From assembly GCA_030645535.1 (NCBI GenBank), contig JAUSNM010000065.1, positions 1 through 45,920 of the forward strand: DNA of 45,920 bases, given 5' to 3'. The stretch is from Gallionella sp. (GTDB lineage Bacteria; Pseudomonadota; Gammaproteobacteria; Burkholderiales; Gallionellaceae). This document shows, piece by piece, positions 1-5,921 of the stretch (the stretch's first letter is position 1; the number at the start of each line of letters is the position of its first letter). Both the position numbers and the translations under genes were made by a program. Under the pieces are notes generated by a model. That model saw only the letters and a list, made by a program, of their open reading frames with translations, did not search any database and had not been told where the DNA came from.

Positions 1-141
1 CCACAGGGCGTTGACCCACCGCCAGGCTTTGAAGTTTCCGATGATCGTCAGAACGAGGCCGCCAATGACGAACGCGACGAGAGCGAAGTGGAGCGTGAGC
101 ACCACATCTGCAAGCAACTGATACGGCGGGTCGTCGAACAC
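1..141 (-). CDS. DUF2784-like membrane protein, 3' end outside the window
   Basis: Forty-seven codons read leftward from a GTG at 141 and run off the window edge. The visible peptide holds a hydrophobic stretch around ADVVLTLHFALVAFVIGG followed by a conserved-looking GNFKAWRWVNALW, which I recognise as the N-terminus of the DUF2784 family of small polytopic membrane proteins of unknown function. A stop codon three codons upstream in frame leaves GTG as the only reasonable start. That start lies 8 nt after the R' box of the attC at 149-211, the usual place for an integron cassette gene, so this is probably the next cassette of the array. Function unknown. Confidence 0.7.
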   Translation of the reverse strand, partial: MFDDPPYQLLADVVLTLHFALVAFVIGGLVLTIIGNFKAWRWVNALW

Positions 142-148
142 TTTAGAT

Positions 149-211
149 GCCTAACATTAAATTGAGAGGTGCGCCGTTTTTGGTGCGTCCCGCTCGAATG
201 CAGAGTTAAGC
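149..211 (-). other. integron attC site 1
   Basis: The outer boxes are GCCTAAC (149-155) and GTTAAGC (205-211), enclosing arms GGTGCGCC and GGTGCGTCC around a short T-rich loop. The right L box (CTCGAAT) has one extra base compared with the left (ATTGAG), giving minus-strand orientation. It closes the segment holding terC and mscL and opens the DUF2784 cassette. Confidence 0.85.
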
Positions 212-235
212 ATAGAGCATGATCGCAAGATCTGA

Positions 236-335
236 CCCCGATCTGCGATCTGCACCCCCGTCAGGCAGAAATACTACACTTCTCACCAGCGGTCGTCATC
301 TACAATTCAATGGTAGGCCCCGATCTGCCGATCTG
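236..335. repeat. imperfect direct repeat CCCCGATCTG(C)CGATCTG
   Basis: CCCCGATCTGCGATCTG at 236-252 recurs as CCCCGATCTGCCGATCTG at 318-335. Both lie in the 150 bp between attC site 1 and the terC stop. No gene is visible in this gap and no function is assigned. Confidence 0.4.
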
Positions 336-362
336 TGACAAAAAGCTTTTAATTACGAACCG

Positions 363-1331
363 TCAATCCCGGTTTTTTTGTCTGCGTGTAGCAAGCAAAC
401 TCAACATCATGCTGGTGCCCAGCACGGCGATGATCACGCCCAGGGACACCGCCACCGGAATCTTGAACCAGTCCACGATCAGCATCTTGGTACCGACGAA
501 CATTAACACCACCGACAAACCGTACTTGAGCAAATGAAAACGCTCGGCCATGTCGGCCAGCAGGAAGTACAGCGAGCGCAGCCCCAGGATGGCGAAGATA
601 TTGGAAGTGAGGACGATAAACGGGTCGTTGGTGACGGCGAAAATGGCGGGGATGCTGTCCATAGCGAAAATGAGGTCGGAGGCTTCGATCAGCACCAGCA
701 CCAGGAACATGGGCGTGAACCAGCGCACGCCCTTTTCATAAATCCAGAATTTGTCGCTGTGGTAGCTATCGGTGATACGAACATGACTGCGCAGCCATTT
801 CAACAGCGGGTTCCTGGTCAGATCAGGCTCGTGCTCGGCGAACAGGAGCATCTTGACACCGGTGACCAGCAGGAATGCGCCGAAAATATACAGCACCCAG
901 TGAAACTGCGCGATCAGCCATGCGCCGAGCAGAATCAGCACGACGCGCATCACGATGGCGCCCAGCACGCCGTACACCAGCACGCGCTTCTGGTACTCCA
1001 GCGGCACAGCGAAATAGCCGAACAACATGACGAAGACGAAGATATTATCCATCGCCAGGGTTTTTTCAAGCAGGTAACCGGTGAGGTATTCCATCACCTT
1101 GCTGTCCGCAACGGTGCGCCCGGCGGTGTGATCCAGCCAGCCCCACAAGGCCGCGCCGAACAGCATTGCCATCACGAACCACACCAGCGCCCAGGTCAGC
1201 GCCTCGCGCAGTGTGACCTTATGCGCGCCATGTCGGCCCAGTAAAAACATGTCCACCGCCAACATGGCCAGCACGAACACGCCAAACCCGGCCCACATCC
1301 ACCAGGCGCCTATCGATTGCAATTCGCCCAT
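363..1331 (-). CDS. TerC/Alx family integral membrane protein
   Basis: A 322-residue polytopic protein of the TerC/Alx family. Members are inner-membrane proteins linked to tellurite resistance, alkaline-pH response and manganese export. Family traits visible include EALTWALVWFVMAMLFG, the acidic motif LEKTLAMDNIFVFVMLFGYFAVP, and EASDLIFAMDSIPAIFAVTNDPFIVLTSNIFAILGLRSLYF near residues 210-260. The ATG at 1331 is preferred over the GTG two codons upstream because AGGGTGG lies at proper distance. It lies between attC 1 and attC 2, behind mscL, so it may be part of an unusually large cassette or chromosomal DNA between two cassette blocks. About 150 bp separate its stop from attC 1. Family assignment is firm; the transported ion is not determined. 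Confidence 0.9.
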   Translation of the reverse strand: MGELQSIGAWWMWAGFGVFVLAMLAVDMFLLGRHGAHKVTLREALTWALVWFVMAMLFGAALWGWLDHTAGRTVADSKVMEYLTGYLLEKTLAMDNIFVFVMLFGYFAVPLEYQKRVLVYGVLGAIVMRVVLILLGAWLIAQFHWVLYIFGAFLLVTGVKMLLFAEHEPDLTRNPLLKWLRSHVRITDSYHSDKFWIYEKGVRWFTPMFLVLVLIEASDLIFAMDSIPAIFAVTNDPFIVLTSNIFAILGLRSLYFLLADMAERFHLLKYGLSVVLMFVGTKMLIVDWFKIPVAVSLGVIIAVLGTSMMLSLLATRRQKNRD

Positions 1332-1356
1332 TACCACCCTTTATGCCTATTCAATT

Positions 1357-1394
1357 TTTCGAAAAATAGGGTCAGTTTCGAAAAATAGGGTCAG
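1357..1394. repeat. two perfect tandem 19-bp repeats between mscL and terC
   Basis: TTTCGAAAAATAGGGTCAG occurs at 1357-1375 and again at 1376-1394 with no spacer, followed by ACTCGATTAATTT. It fills the 75-bp gap between terC and mscL. AAAATAGGGTCAGACTC-type words are familiar to me from the surroundings of transposase genes in proteobacteria, but no transposase lies here. Confidence 0.7.
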
Positions 1395-1411
1395 ACTCGA
1401 TTAATTTCCCA

Positions 1412-1810
1412 TTACTTCTTTAGCAGATCCCGAATTTCAGTAAGCAGAACTTGCTCGGCTGAAGGCGCTGCCGGTGCCGAAGGCGCCGCTTCAACCTTCT
1501 TTTTCAGCGAATTGATAACTCGCACAACCATGAATATGACAAACGCAATGATCGTAAAATCAATCACCGTTTGGGCGAACTTACCGTAAGCAATAATCAC
1601 AGCCGGGGACTCTCCAACAGCCGCCTGGACAGTGATGGAAAGATCGGAAAAGTTGACCCCGCCAAGAAGAACGCCGATTGGTGGCATGACAACATCTGCG
1701 ACAAAAGAAGAAACGATCTTCCCGAATGCGGTTCCTATGATGACGCCGACGGCCATATCAATCACGTTTCCCTTAACAGCGAAATCCTTAAACTCTTGAA
1801 TCATACTCAT
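1412..1810 (-). CDS. mscL: large-conductance mechanosensitive channel MscL
   Basis: A 132-residue MscL, close to the 136 residues of the E. coli protein. The N-terminus [26 protein letters not shown] contains the S1 helix and TM1 pore-lining segment. TM2 is around [20 protein letters not shown], and the C-terminus carries the family motif ending [14 protein letters not shown]. The protein forms a pentameric inner-membrane channel that opens on hypo-osmotic shock. A Shine-Dalgarno AAGAGGAAG precedes the ATG. It starts 52 bp after attC site 2, so by position it would be the first gene of a cassette, which is unusual for this housekeeping gene. Confidence 0.97.
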   Translation of the reverse strand: MSMIQEFKDFAVKGNVIDMAVGVIIGTAFGKIVSSFVADVVMPPIGVLLGGVNFSDLSITVQAAVGESPAVIIAYGKFAQTVIDFTIIAFVIFMVVRVINSLKKKVEAAPSAPAAPSAEQVLLTEIRDLLKK

Positions 1811-1861
1811 CGCATTCTTCCTCTTTGTGTTTAGATCGGTACAGCGTAAATCTAAAAATCC

Positions 1862-1982
1862 GCATAACGTGGAGCTAACCGGCTCCGCGTTTTCACGCCA
1901 GCATTAGCGTGCTTTAGCACCAATGATGTCGGGGAAGACCCTTGCGATCTTTGCGCAGTCCCGCTTGACTGCCGGGTTAGGC
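1862..1982 (-). other. integron attC site 2 (long variant)
   Basis: The right box is GTTAGGC (1976-1982) beside CCCGCTTGACT, and the left box is GCATAAC (1862-1868) beside AGCTAACCGG. At 121 bp it is longer than its neighbours because of an extended central region, still within the known attC range. It closes the cassette of the 2000-2728 gene, whose opening box at 2742 matches. Confidence 0.75.
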
Positions 1983-1999
1983 AAACCGTTCCTCATAAA

Positions 2000-2728
2000 C
2001 TACTTATCCCGGGTGATGGTGAAAACTTGCTCAACTAGGTTGTGATCCGCAGATTGATAGAGTCTCCGCCGAGATTCTGAGTTTCCTCGAAAAACACCCA
2101 AGTCTTTCCCTGTGTATCCGCAGCTCAAATATCTGCTGTGAACGTAGAAGGGGTTCTTTTCAGCAACCGCCGCAATAAAGGTACCCGCCACACCGCCGCC
2201 CCATGCCGGTTCTTGAACGCGCGCTACTAGTTTTCCGGTTAGTCGTTCTTCAATCAAAATCCTTCCGGAGGCCAAGTATCTGTTCAGAAAATGACCATCG
2301 TGTGGTGATTCGATGGTAATCCTGTAACGGCTGCGTAATTCGGCTTCTGAAACACCCTTTCTTTTTCCCGTATTAGCTTGCACCAAGCCGAACTTTCCTT
2401 CACTGACCGGTCTCTCAATATCTAGACTTTGGTTCTGCCACCATCTCCCGATGCCGTCAACGATTAGCAAAGTATCAATTGGACCTAACTTTTCCGCATT
2501 AATCTGCGTTAAGGTTGGATTTTCGCACTGTTCGCTAAGGCTGTATAAACCGGAAAGCGGCCATGCGAGAAGCGCTAGAGTCAAAGCTGCGGTAACGACT
2601 AAGGCTGCTTTTGAATTTAAGCCCGCCCTCTTTAATAGATAAAGTCCGAGGGCGGGAACCGTAAAAGGAGCCGTGGCCACCAACAGCGCGAAGAAGAAAA
2701 ATGCAAGAACTATGAAGAGTATGTCCAC
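2000..2728 (-). CDS. cassette-encoded membrane-anchored protein of unknown function
   Basis: A 242-residue protein. Two hydrophobic segments (about residues 3-30 and 38-65) are followed by a soluble domain of about 170 residues with no motif I recognise. It reads from a GTG 14 nt after the opening box at 2742-2748 and stops 18 bp before attC 2, filling its cassette exactly as cassette genes usually do. The soluble part contains three cysteines, one in the N-terminal SEQCENP and one near the end in YLSCGYTG. No function can be assigned; position and membrane topology are the only evidence. Confidence 0.75.
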   Translation of the reverse strand: MDILFIVLAFFFFALLVATAPFTVPALGLYLLKRAGLNSKAALVVTAALTLALLAWPLSGLYSLSEQCENPTLTQINAEKLGPIDTLLIVDGIGRWWQNQSLDIERPVSEGKFGLVQANTGKRKGVSEAELRSRYRITIESPHDGHFLNRYLASGRILIEERLTGKLVARVQEPAWGGGVAGTFIAAVAEKNPFYVHSRYLSCGYTGKDLGVFRGNSESRRRLYQSADHNLVEQVFTITRDK

Positions 2729-2741
2729 CGCGATAGCCTTG

Positions 2742-2804
2742 GCCTAACGTAGAGTTGAGGGGCGGCGCGCTTTTGCGGCGTCCCGCTTGAGCGTAGGGTT
2801 AGAG
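2742..2804 (-). other. integron attC site 3
   Basis: Boxes GCCTAAC (2742-2748) and GTTAGAG (2798-2804) enclose arms GGGGCGGCGCGC and GCGGCGTCCCG with loop TTTT. The right L box CGCTTGAGC carries the extra base. The 2798 box matches the opening box GTTAGAG of its own cassette at 3262-3268, read on the minus strand. Confidence 0.9.
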
Positions 2805-2808
2805 GTCA

Positions 2809-3252
2809 TTATTTTCCACCTTCACCCAATAAGAACTGACAAGGCGTATCGCCAAATGAACTTGAGAAGTATGGGCGATACGGGGCGTACTGCGTATATG
2901 CCTTATATGGCTTGTACTGTTTGTATGCCTTATACGGCTCGTATGCTGTCGAATTCATGGCTTCCTTAGTTGCACAGGAGGCATTTCCTTCGTTATCTCG
3001 GATGATGCCTTTCACAAACCATCCGAGGTGTTTGCCATTGAAGCCGTAAACGTGATACCCGCCACTGCTATCTTTCTCAAGGTACGCGACGGGTTTACCG
3101 CTCCAAAGATAGATCGTCAACTCGTCATCAACGGCGATGTAGGCATCTGCTTTGCCAGCACCATTGAATAATGTCACTTCGTCCTCGGCATGAGCCACCG
3201 TCGAAAGGACGCTGACGAACAATATAGTCAAAAGATGAAGAATACGAAGCAT
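2809..3252 (-). CDS. secreted cassette protein resembling 4-fold beta-flower domain proteins
   Basis: A 147-residue protein with a cleavable-looking signal peptide (MLRILHLLTILFVSVLSTVAHA). A central domain carries IYLWSGKPVAYLEKDSSGGY and VYGFNGKHLGWFVKGIIRD. The repeated W/F-x-G-K-P/H pattern is what I associate with the 4-fold beta-flower family, whose role is unknown. Residues about 102-130 form a striking Tyr/Lys/Pro tail with YEPYKAYKQYKPYKAY-type repeats, which could bind a surface or polymer. The stop is 5 bp from attC 3 and the start is 10 bp from attC 4, so it is a single-gene cassette. Domain match is moderate; periplasmic or secreted location is likely. Confidence 0.7.
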   Translation of the reverse strand: MLRILHLLTILFVSVLSTVAHAEDEVTLFNGAGKADAYIAVDDELTIYLWSGKPVAYLEKDSSGGYHVYGFNGKHLGWFVKGIIRDNEGNASCATKEAMNSTAYEPYKAYKQYKPYKAYTQYAPYRPYFSSSFGDTPCQFLLGEGGK

Positions 3253-3261
3253 TTTGATGAC

Positions 3262-3331
3262 CTCTAACGTTCAAGCTCAGCGGGGCTGCGCGGCTTCATC
3301 GCGCAGCGTCCGCTGGAGCACAGGGTTGGGC
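3262..3331 (-). other. integron attC site 4
   Basis: Boxes CTCTAAC (3262-3268) and GTTGGGC (3325-3331) enclose arms GCTGCGCGGC and GCGCAGCGTC. It closes the 3346-3735 cassette, whose opening box at 3757 matches. Confidence 0.88.
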
Positions 3332-3345
3332 GTCATGTTGCAAGT

Positions 3346-3735
3346 TCAGTTTCGCGAGCCTTCGGGTTTCGGCTTTATCATCTCAACACGTTCCCTGACC
3401 TTTACCCACTTGTCCCAACCATAACTCTTCGCGGTAATCATGATTACTTGGCGTGCCGTATCTATCGAGGCATTCATGATCTCTCGGTTCACGTTTGGCT
3501 GGTAACGCACGAAGACGAGTAAGGTCTCGTGATCGCTCTGGACAATACTTAGGCTGAAGGGGAAGTCCATGCTTGCATCTTGCCGCAGTTGGTCGTTACA
3601 CAAGAGTGCCAACCATTCAATACGATTCGGTGTGTATGGTTGCAAACCTGGCTTGGACGGTATTGGCTGCGCAAGCGCAGTGTTGATAAGGAAGCAAGCA
3701 AGAGTAGCAACGGCCCAACGCGAAAGTAGCTTCAT
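3346..3735 (-). CDS. small secreted cassette protein, copy 1 of a paralogous pair
   Basis: A 129-residue protein with signal peptide MKLLSRWAVATLACFLINTALA and a mature part of about 107 residues. The ATG at 3735 is preceded by GGAGG at good spacing; an earlier in-frame TTG inside the attC box is rejected. It is clearly paralogous to the next cassette gene, which is also 129 residues and alike over its whole length (for example PNRIEWLAL, SDHETLLVFVRYQPNVNREI and TAKSYGWDKWVKVRERVEM). I do not recognise the family. Periplasmic location is likely from the signal peptide. Confidence 0.75.
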   Translation of the reverse strand: MKLLSRWAVATLACFLINTALAQPIPSKPGLQPYTPNRIEWLALLCNDQLRQDASMDFPFSLSIVQSDHETLLVFVRYQPNVNREIMNASIDTARQVIMITAKSYGWDKWVKVRERVEMIKPKPEGSRN

Positions 3736-3756
3736 TGACAGTCCTCCAATGGTGTT

Positions 3757-3836
3757 GCCCAACGTGAAATTAACCGGCTCGCGACATAGGCGCGAAGCGA
3801 CTATGTCGCGAGTCCGTGTTGAATGGCGAGTTGGGC
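3757..3836 (-). other. integron attC site 5
   Basis: Boxes GCCCAAC (3757-3763) and GTTGGGC (3830-3836) enclose a long stem with CTCGCGACATAG and CTATGTCGCGAG flanking a GCGCGAAGCGA loop region. The right half carries the asymmetric L box. Confidence 0.9.
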
Positions 3837-3848
3837 GTTATTGCGATA

Positions 3849-4238
3849 TCAGTTTTTTTGGCGCCCATCTCTTGGCTTTACCATTTCAATTCGTTCCTTT
3901 ACCTTCACCCACTTCACCCATCCGTAGCTCTTCGCCGTAATCTGTGTTACCTCGCGTGCCGTCTCGACTGCCATGTTCAGAATCTCTCTGTCCACGTTTG
4001 GTTGATAGCAAACGAAGATCAGGATTGTCTCGTGATCGGTGTTCACAACACTGAGGCTAAATGGGCTATCAACGGTTGCATCTTGGCGGAGCTGTGAATT
4101 AAGAACCAGAGCCAGCCATTCGATGCGGTTTGGAACGTAGGGTTGCAAGCCAGGCTTAGATTGCGTTGGCTGGGCTAGCGCTGTGGTGAGAAGGAAGCTG
4201 GCAAGAAGAGCAACTAACCAACGCGAGAGTGACTTCAT
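3849..4238 (-). CDS. small secreted cassette protein, copy 2 of a paralogous pair
   Basis: A 129-residue paralogue of the neighbouring cassette gene with the same architecture: signal peptide MKSLSRWLVALLASFLLTTALA, then a domain with SKPGLQPYVPNRIEWLAL, DHETILIFVCYQPNVDREI and TAKSYGWVKWVKVKERIEM. By eye about two thirds of residues are identical to copy 1. The ATG at 4238 follows AAGAGGA. Both members carry their own distinct attC (5 and 4), so this is either acquisition of two related cassettes or cassette duplication with later divergence. Function unknown. Confidence 0.75.
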   Translation of the reverse strand: MKSLSRWLVALLASFLLTTALAQPTQSKPGLQPYVPNRIEWLALVLNSQLRQDATVDSPFSLSVVNTDHETILIFVCYQPNVDREILNMAVETAREVTQITAKSYGWVKWVKVKERIEMVKPRDGRQKN

Positions 4239-4259
4239 AGATGATCCTCTTTTGATGAC

Positions 4260-4323
4260 GCCCAACGTTCAAATTGAGGGGCAGCCCGCTTCTGGGCTGT
4301 CCCTCTCGAATGCAGGGTTAGGC
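4260..4323 (-). other. integron attC site 6
   Basis: Boxes GCCCAAC (4260-4266) and GTTAGGC (4317-4323) enclose a near-perfect stem GGGGCAGCCC/GGGCTGTCCC with loop GCTTCT. The right L box CTCTCGAAT has the extra base. It closes a cassette that opens at 5050-5056 with the same box sequence. Confidence 0.92.
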
Positions 4324-4350
4324 TAATAAGCAACATGCTATTGTTAAACC

Positions 4351-4677
4351 TCAGTTCGCGGCATTTTTAGCATCATCAATCGCAGACTCTACGTCATTCG
4401 CTGTGCTTTCCACGTTTGCAGCAGCCTGCTGAACATCTGGCACTACGCTCCGCCAGTTCTCATAATCAAAATCGTTTACAGCCGATGTGAGTTCATCAGT
4501 CGCTGATTTAAGGCTGTCAACCTCTGATTCTGCATCGTCAAGCTTTGAGCGGACATCGTCAAGTTGTGCTTCAAGTTCTGCGACTCGATTTTCCAGTTCC
4601 TCAGTCCGCCCGCGATCACAGCCTGCAACAGAGAGGCACAGCAGAATCAGAGGCAAGAAGAGTCTGGCAATTTTCAC
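4351..4677 (-). CDS. small coiled-coil lipoprotein, second gene of a two-gene cassette
   Basis: A 108-residue protein with a lipoprotein signal (MKIARLFLPLILLCLSVAGC, cysteine at 20). A heptad-rich coiled coil follows (ELENRVAELEAQLDDVRSKL and on to about residue 70), then a second helical region rich in Ala, Asp and Asn. This resembles the general plan of Lpp-like or tail-fibre-like periplasmic helices, but no family is recognised. The start is GTG at 4677, only 6 nt after the upstream stop, with no clear Shine-Dalgarno, suggesting translational coupling. No attC lies between it and the upstream gene, so both share one cassette. Confidence 0.75.
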   Translation of the reverse strand: MKIARLFLPLILLCLSVAGCDRGRTEELENRVAELEAQLDDVRSKLDDAESEVDSLKSATDELTSAVNDFDYENWRSVVPDVQQAAANVESTANDVESAIDDAKNAAN

Positions 4678-4683
4678 GACAGG

Positions 4684-5034
4684 TTATCCGAAAAGCAGAT
4701 TGGTATCGACAAACCACTGCTCTACGGGCGGAGGCTCATGCCTTGGTGCGTTGTGTCCGGGATCAAAGTTTGCAAGCTTTTGTGATAGGAAGCTATTGAG
4801 GCGACGATAAGCGTCTGCCTGACCGTGCTCCAAGGCACTTGTAAAATCCTGCGCCGCTTCATGACTAACATGTATCGAGATTGTCTTGGACATTTTATTT
4901 GGACGCTCTGGGTCGTCGTTTAGCTTCCAGGACACACCCACATCAAAACCAAGCATTGAGTTAACCACCTGAATCTCCGCATCAGCCGGCATAATCTGCC
5001 GGATTGCGTTTACGACCTCATCTTGAAATCCCAC
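4684..5034 (-). CDS. cassette protein of unknown function, first gene of a two-gene cassette
   Basis: A 116-residue soluble protein starting at GTG 5034, chosen because AGGAG lies 6 nt upstream. The open frame continues to 5223 only by reading through the array boundary and the IS remnant. The sequence VGFQDEVVNAIRQIMPADAE leads into a mixed alpha/beta-looking protein with ISIHVSHEAAQDF and a C-terminal proline patch (APRHEPPPVEQW). No family is recognised. It begins 16 nt after the cassette's opening box at 5050-5056 and lies 6 nt ahead of the lipoprotein gene. A cytoplasmic partner of the lipoprotein is possible but unsupported. Confidence 0.65.
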   Translation of the reverse strand: MGFQDEVVNAIRQIMPADAEIQVVNSMLGFDVGVSWKLNDDPERPNKMSKTISIHVSHEAAQDFTSALEHGQADAYRRLNSFLSQKLANFDPGHNAPRHEPPPVEQWFVDTNLLFG

Positions 5035-5049
5035 AGCTATCTCCTTTTG

Positions 5050-5056
5050 GCCTAAC
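5050..5056 (-). other. truncated attC (R' half only) at the array end
   Basis: GCCTAAC at 5050-5056 is the opening box of the last cassette, identical to the box closing that cassette at 4317. The expected second half of the site is missing. Instead the sequence passes into the left part of an IS110-family remnant. Confidence 0.7.
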
Positions 5057-5256
5057 GAATGAAAGGGACTTCCCCGTCCCGAAGGTGCGGTGAAGTTGCC
5101 GCAAGCGGCCTTAAAAGTGCCAAGATGGAAAGTGTCGTTTTCATCTAAACCGTCAGGAGGGGAAAAGTCATGAGCATTATCACTGTAGGGATTGATCTCG
5201 CCAAGAATATTTTTGCCGTGCATGGGGTGAACGAGGCTGGCAAGCCTGATTTATGC
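5057..5256 (+). mobile_element. IS110-family insertion sequence remnant (left end and first codons of transposase)
   Basis: An open frame starts at ATG 5170 behind CAGGAGGGG and encodes MSIITVGIDLAKNIFAVHGV followed by NEAGKPDL. This is the N-terminus of IS110-family transposases, including the first catalytic Asp of the DEDD/RuvC-like domain in GIDLAK. Similarity ends near codon 29, leaving an open but unrelated tail. The 110 bp upstream would be the IS left end; it contains a GGGAC/GTCCC stem. Members of the IS1111 subgroup are known to insert specifically into attC sites, which fits the truncated attC next to it. The right part of the element is lost. Confidence 0.75.
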
Positions 5257-5326
5257 CAAGGGAAAGCGCCTGGCGTAAGGCTTGTAGCGGCGTATGTGGT
5301 TAAGCGCCGATCTTTTGTAAGCTATT

Positions 5327-5368
5327 TATCAACTATCAACTATCAACTATCAACTATCAACTATCAAT
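5327..5368. repeat. heptanucleotide tandem repeat TATCAAC
   Basis: Five perfect TATCAAC units run from 5327 to 5361, followed by TATCAAT (5362-5368). The stop codon of the NlpC/P60 gene (5364-5366) falls inside the last unit, so the repeat supplies the end of that reading frame. Similar 7-bp-period repeats follow ispG, bamB and rmuC. Confidence 0.9.
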
Positions 5369-5876
5369 TATTAATCGCTAATCTTTGGTTTAATGTGATC
5401 CGTCTTGCGCCGTTGTAGCGGGCGTTCCAGTACTTGTCGTTCAGGCTGGCGATCATGATGGCTTTGCCGGTTTTGGGCGAATGCACGAAACGGTTTTCGC
5501 CGATAAAAATGCCGACATGAGAATTCGGGCTGCGCGTGGTGTTGAAGAAAACCAGGTCGCCGGGTTTCAACTGGCGGGCATCGAGCGGCATACCCACGCG
5601 GCTCATCTCGGCACTGGTGCGCGGCAGCTGCAATCCCAGTGAATTCTGGAACACGAACTGAACGAATCCGCTGCAGTCGAAGCCGTTCACACGCGATTTT
5701 CCGCCATACTGGTAAGGCGTGTCGTACAGGCTCATTGCATAAATCGCCAGGTTGCCCATGCGGGCTTCGTCATAGCTCGGTGCCGTGTAAACAGTCGTTT
5801 TGGCAGGTGCATCGTGGCGCGTCGTGCCGCAGGCGCTCAGCAGCAGCAAGGCAAAGAGTGTGATCAGATATTTCAT
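5364..5876 (-). CDS. NlpC/P60 family cell-wall hydrolase lipoprotein
   Basis: A 170-residue lipoprotein with signal MKYLITLFALLLLSAC (lipid-modified Cys at 16). Its NlpC/P60 domain begins near residue 45: YDTPYQYGGKSRVNGFDCSG contains the catalytic Cys, SPNSHVGIFIGENRFVHSP the catalytic His, and PGDLVFF the usual core strand. Such enzymes cut peptidoglycan stem peptides. The ATG at 5876 is favoured over a TTG three codons upstream because it opens the signal peptide. The last residues (about LNQRLAINN) lie in or beside the TATCAAC repeat and are probably not ancestral. It is divergent from the secretin-like gene at 5922. Confidence 0.9.
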   Translation of the reverse strand: MKYLITLFALLLLSACGTTRHDAPAKTTVYTAPSYDEARMGNLAIYAMSLYDTPYQYGGKSRVNGFDCSGFVQFVFQNSLGLQLPRTSAEMSRVGMPLDARQLKPGDLVFFNTTRSPNSHVGIFIGENRFVHSPKTGKAIMIASLNDKYWNARYNGARRITLNQRLAINN

Positions 5877-5921
5877 GGACGCCAATTTACGGTAGAGTAG
5901 CCGGACTTGTAAAGGAGAATT

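Larger units (their letters stand above)
149..5056 (-). mobile_element. integron cassette array without integrase in the window (CALIN-like)
   Basis: Six complete attC-like sites and one half site occur between minus-strand genes. In each site the extra unpaired base of the L boxes lies on the right half, so all sites point the same way as the genes. The 7-bp box opening each cassette is the reverse complement of the box closing it for five consecutive cassettes: GTTAGGC/GCCTAAC, GTTAGAG/CTCTAAC, GTTGGGC/GCCCAAC twice, and GTTAGGC/GCCTAAC. This is the signature left by excision and insertion of circular cassettes. No intI or attI is visible. The integrase-proximal end should be to the right, where an IS110 remnant begins instead. 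The array continues left of the window. Confidence 0.85.

Noticed and set aside
534..1244. Plus-strand 236-codon frame opposite terC
   Set aside because: It is a His/Gln/Glu-rich antisense frame typical of a shadow of a hydrophobic membrane gene.
5034..5223. Extended N-terminus of the cassette gene ending at 4684
   Set aside because: The extra codons cross the attC box and the IS110 remnant. A GTG with a good ribosome site at 5034 explains the start.
5299..5305. GTTAAGC as the missing second half of the disrupted attC
   Set aside because: The neighbouring bases do not pair with the other half at 5050-5070, so the 7-mer alone is not enough.
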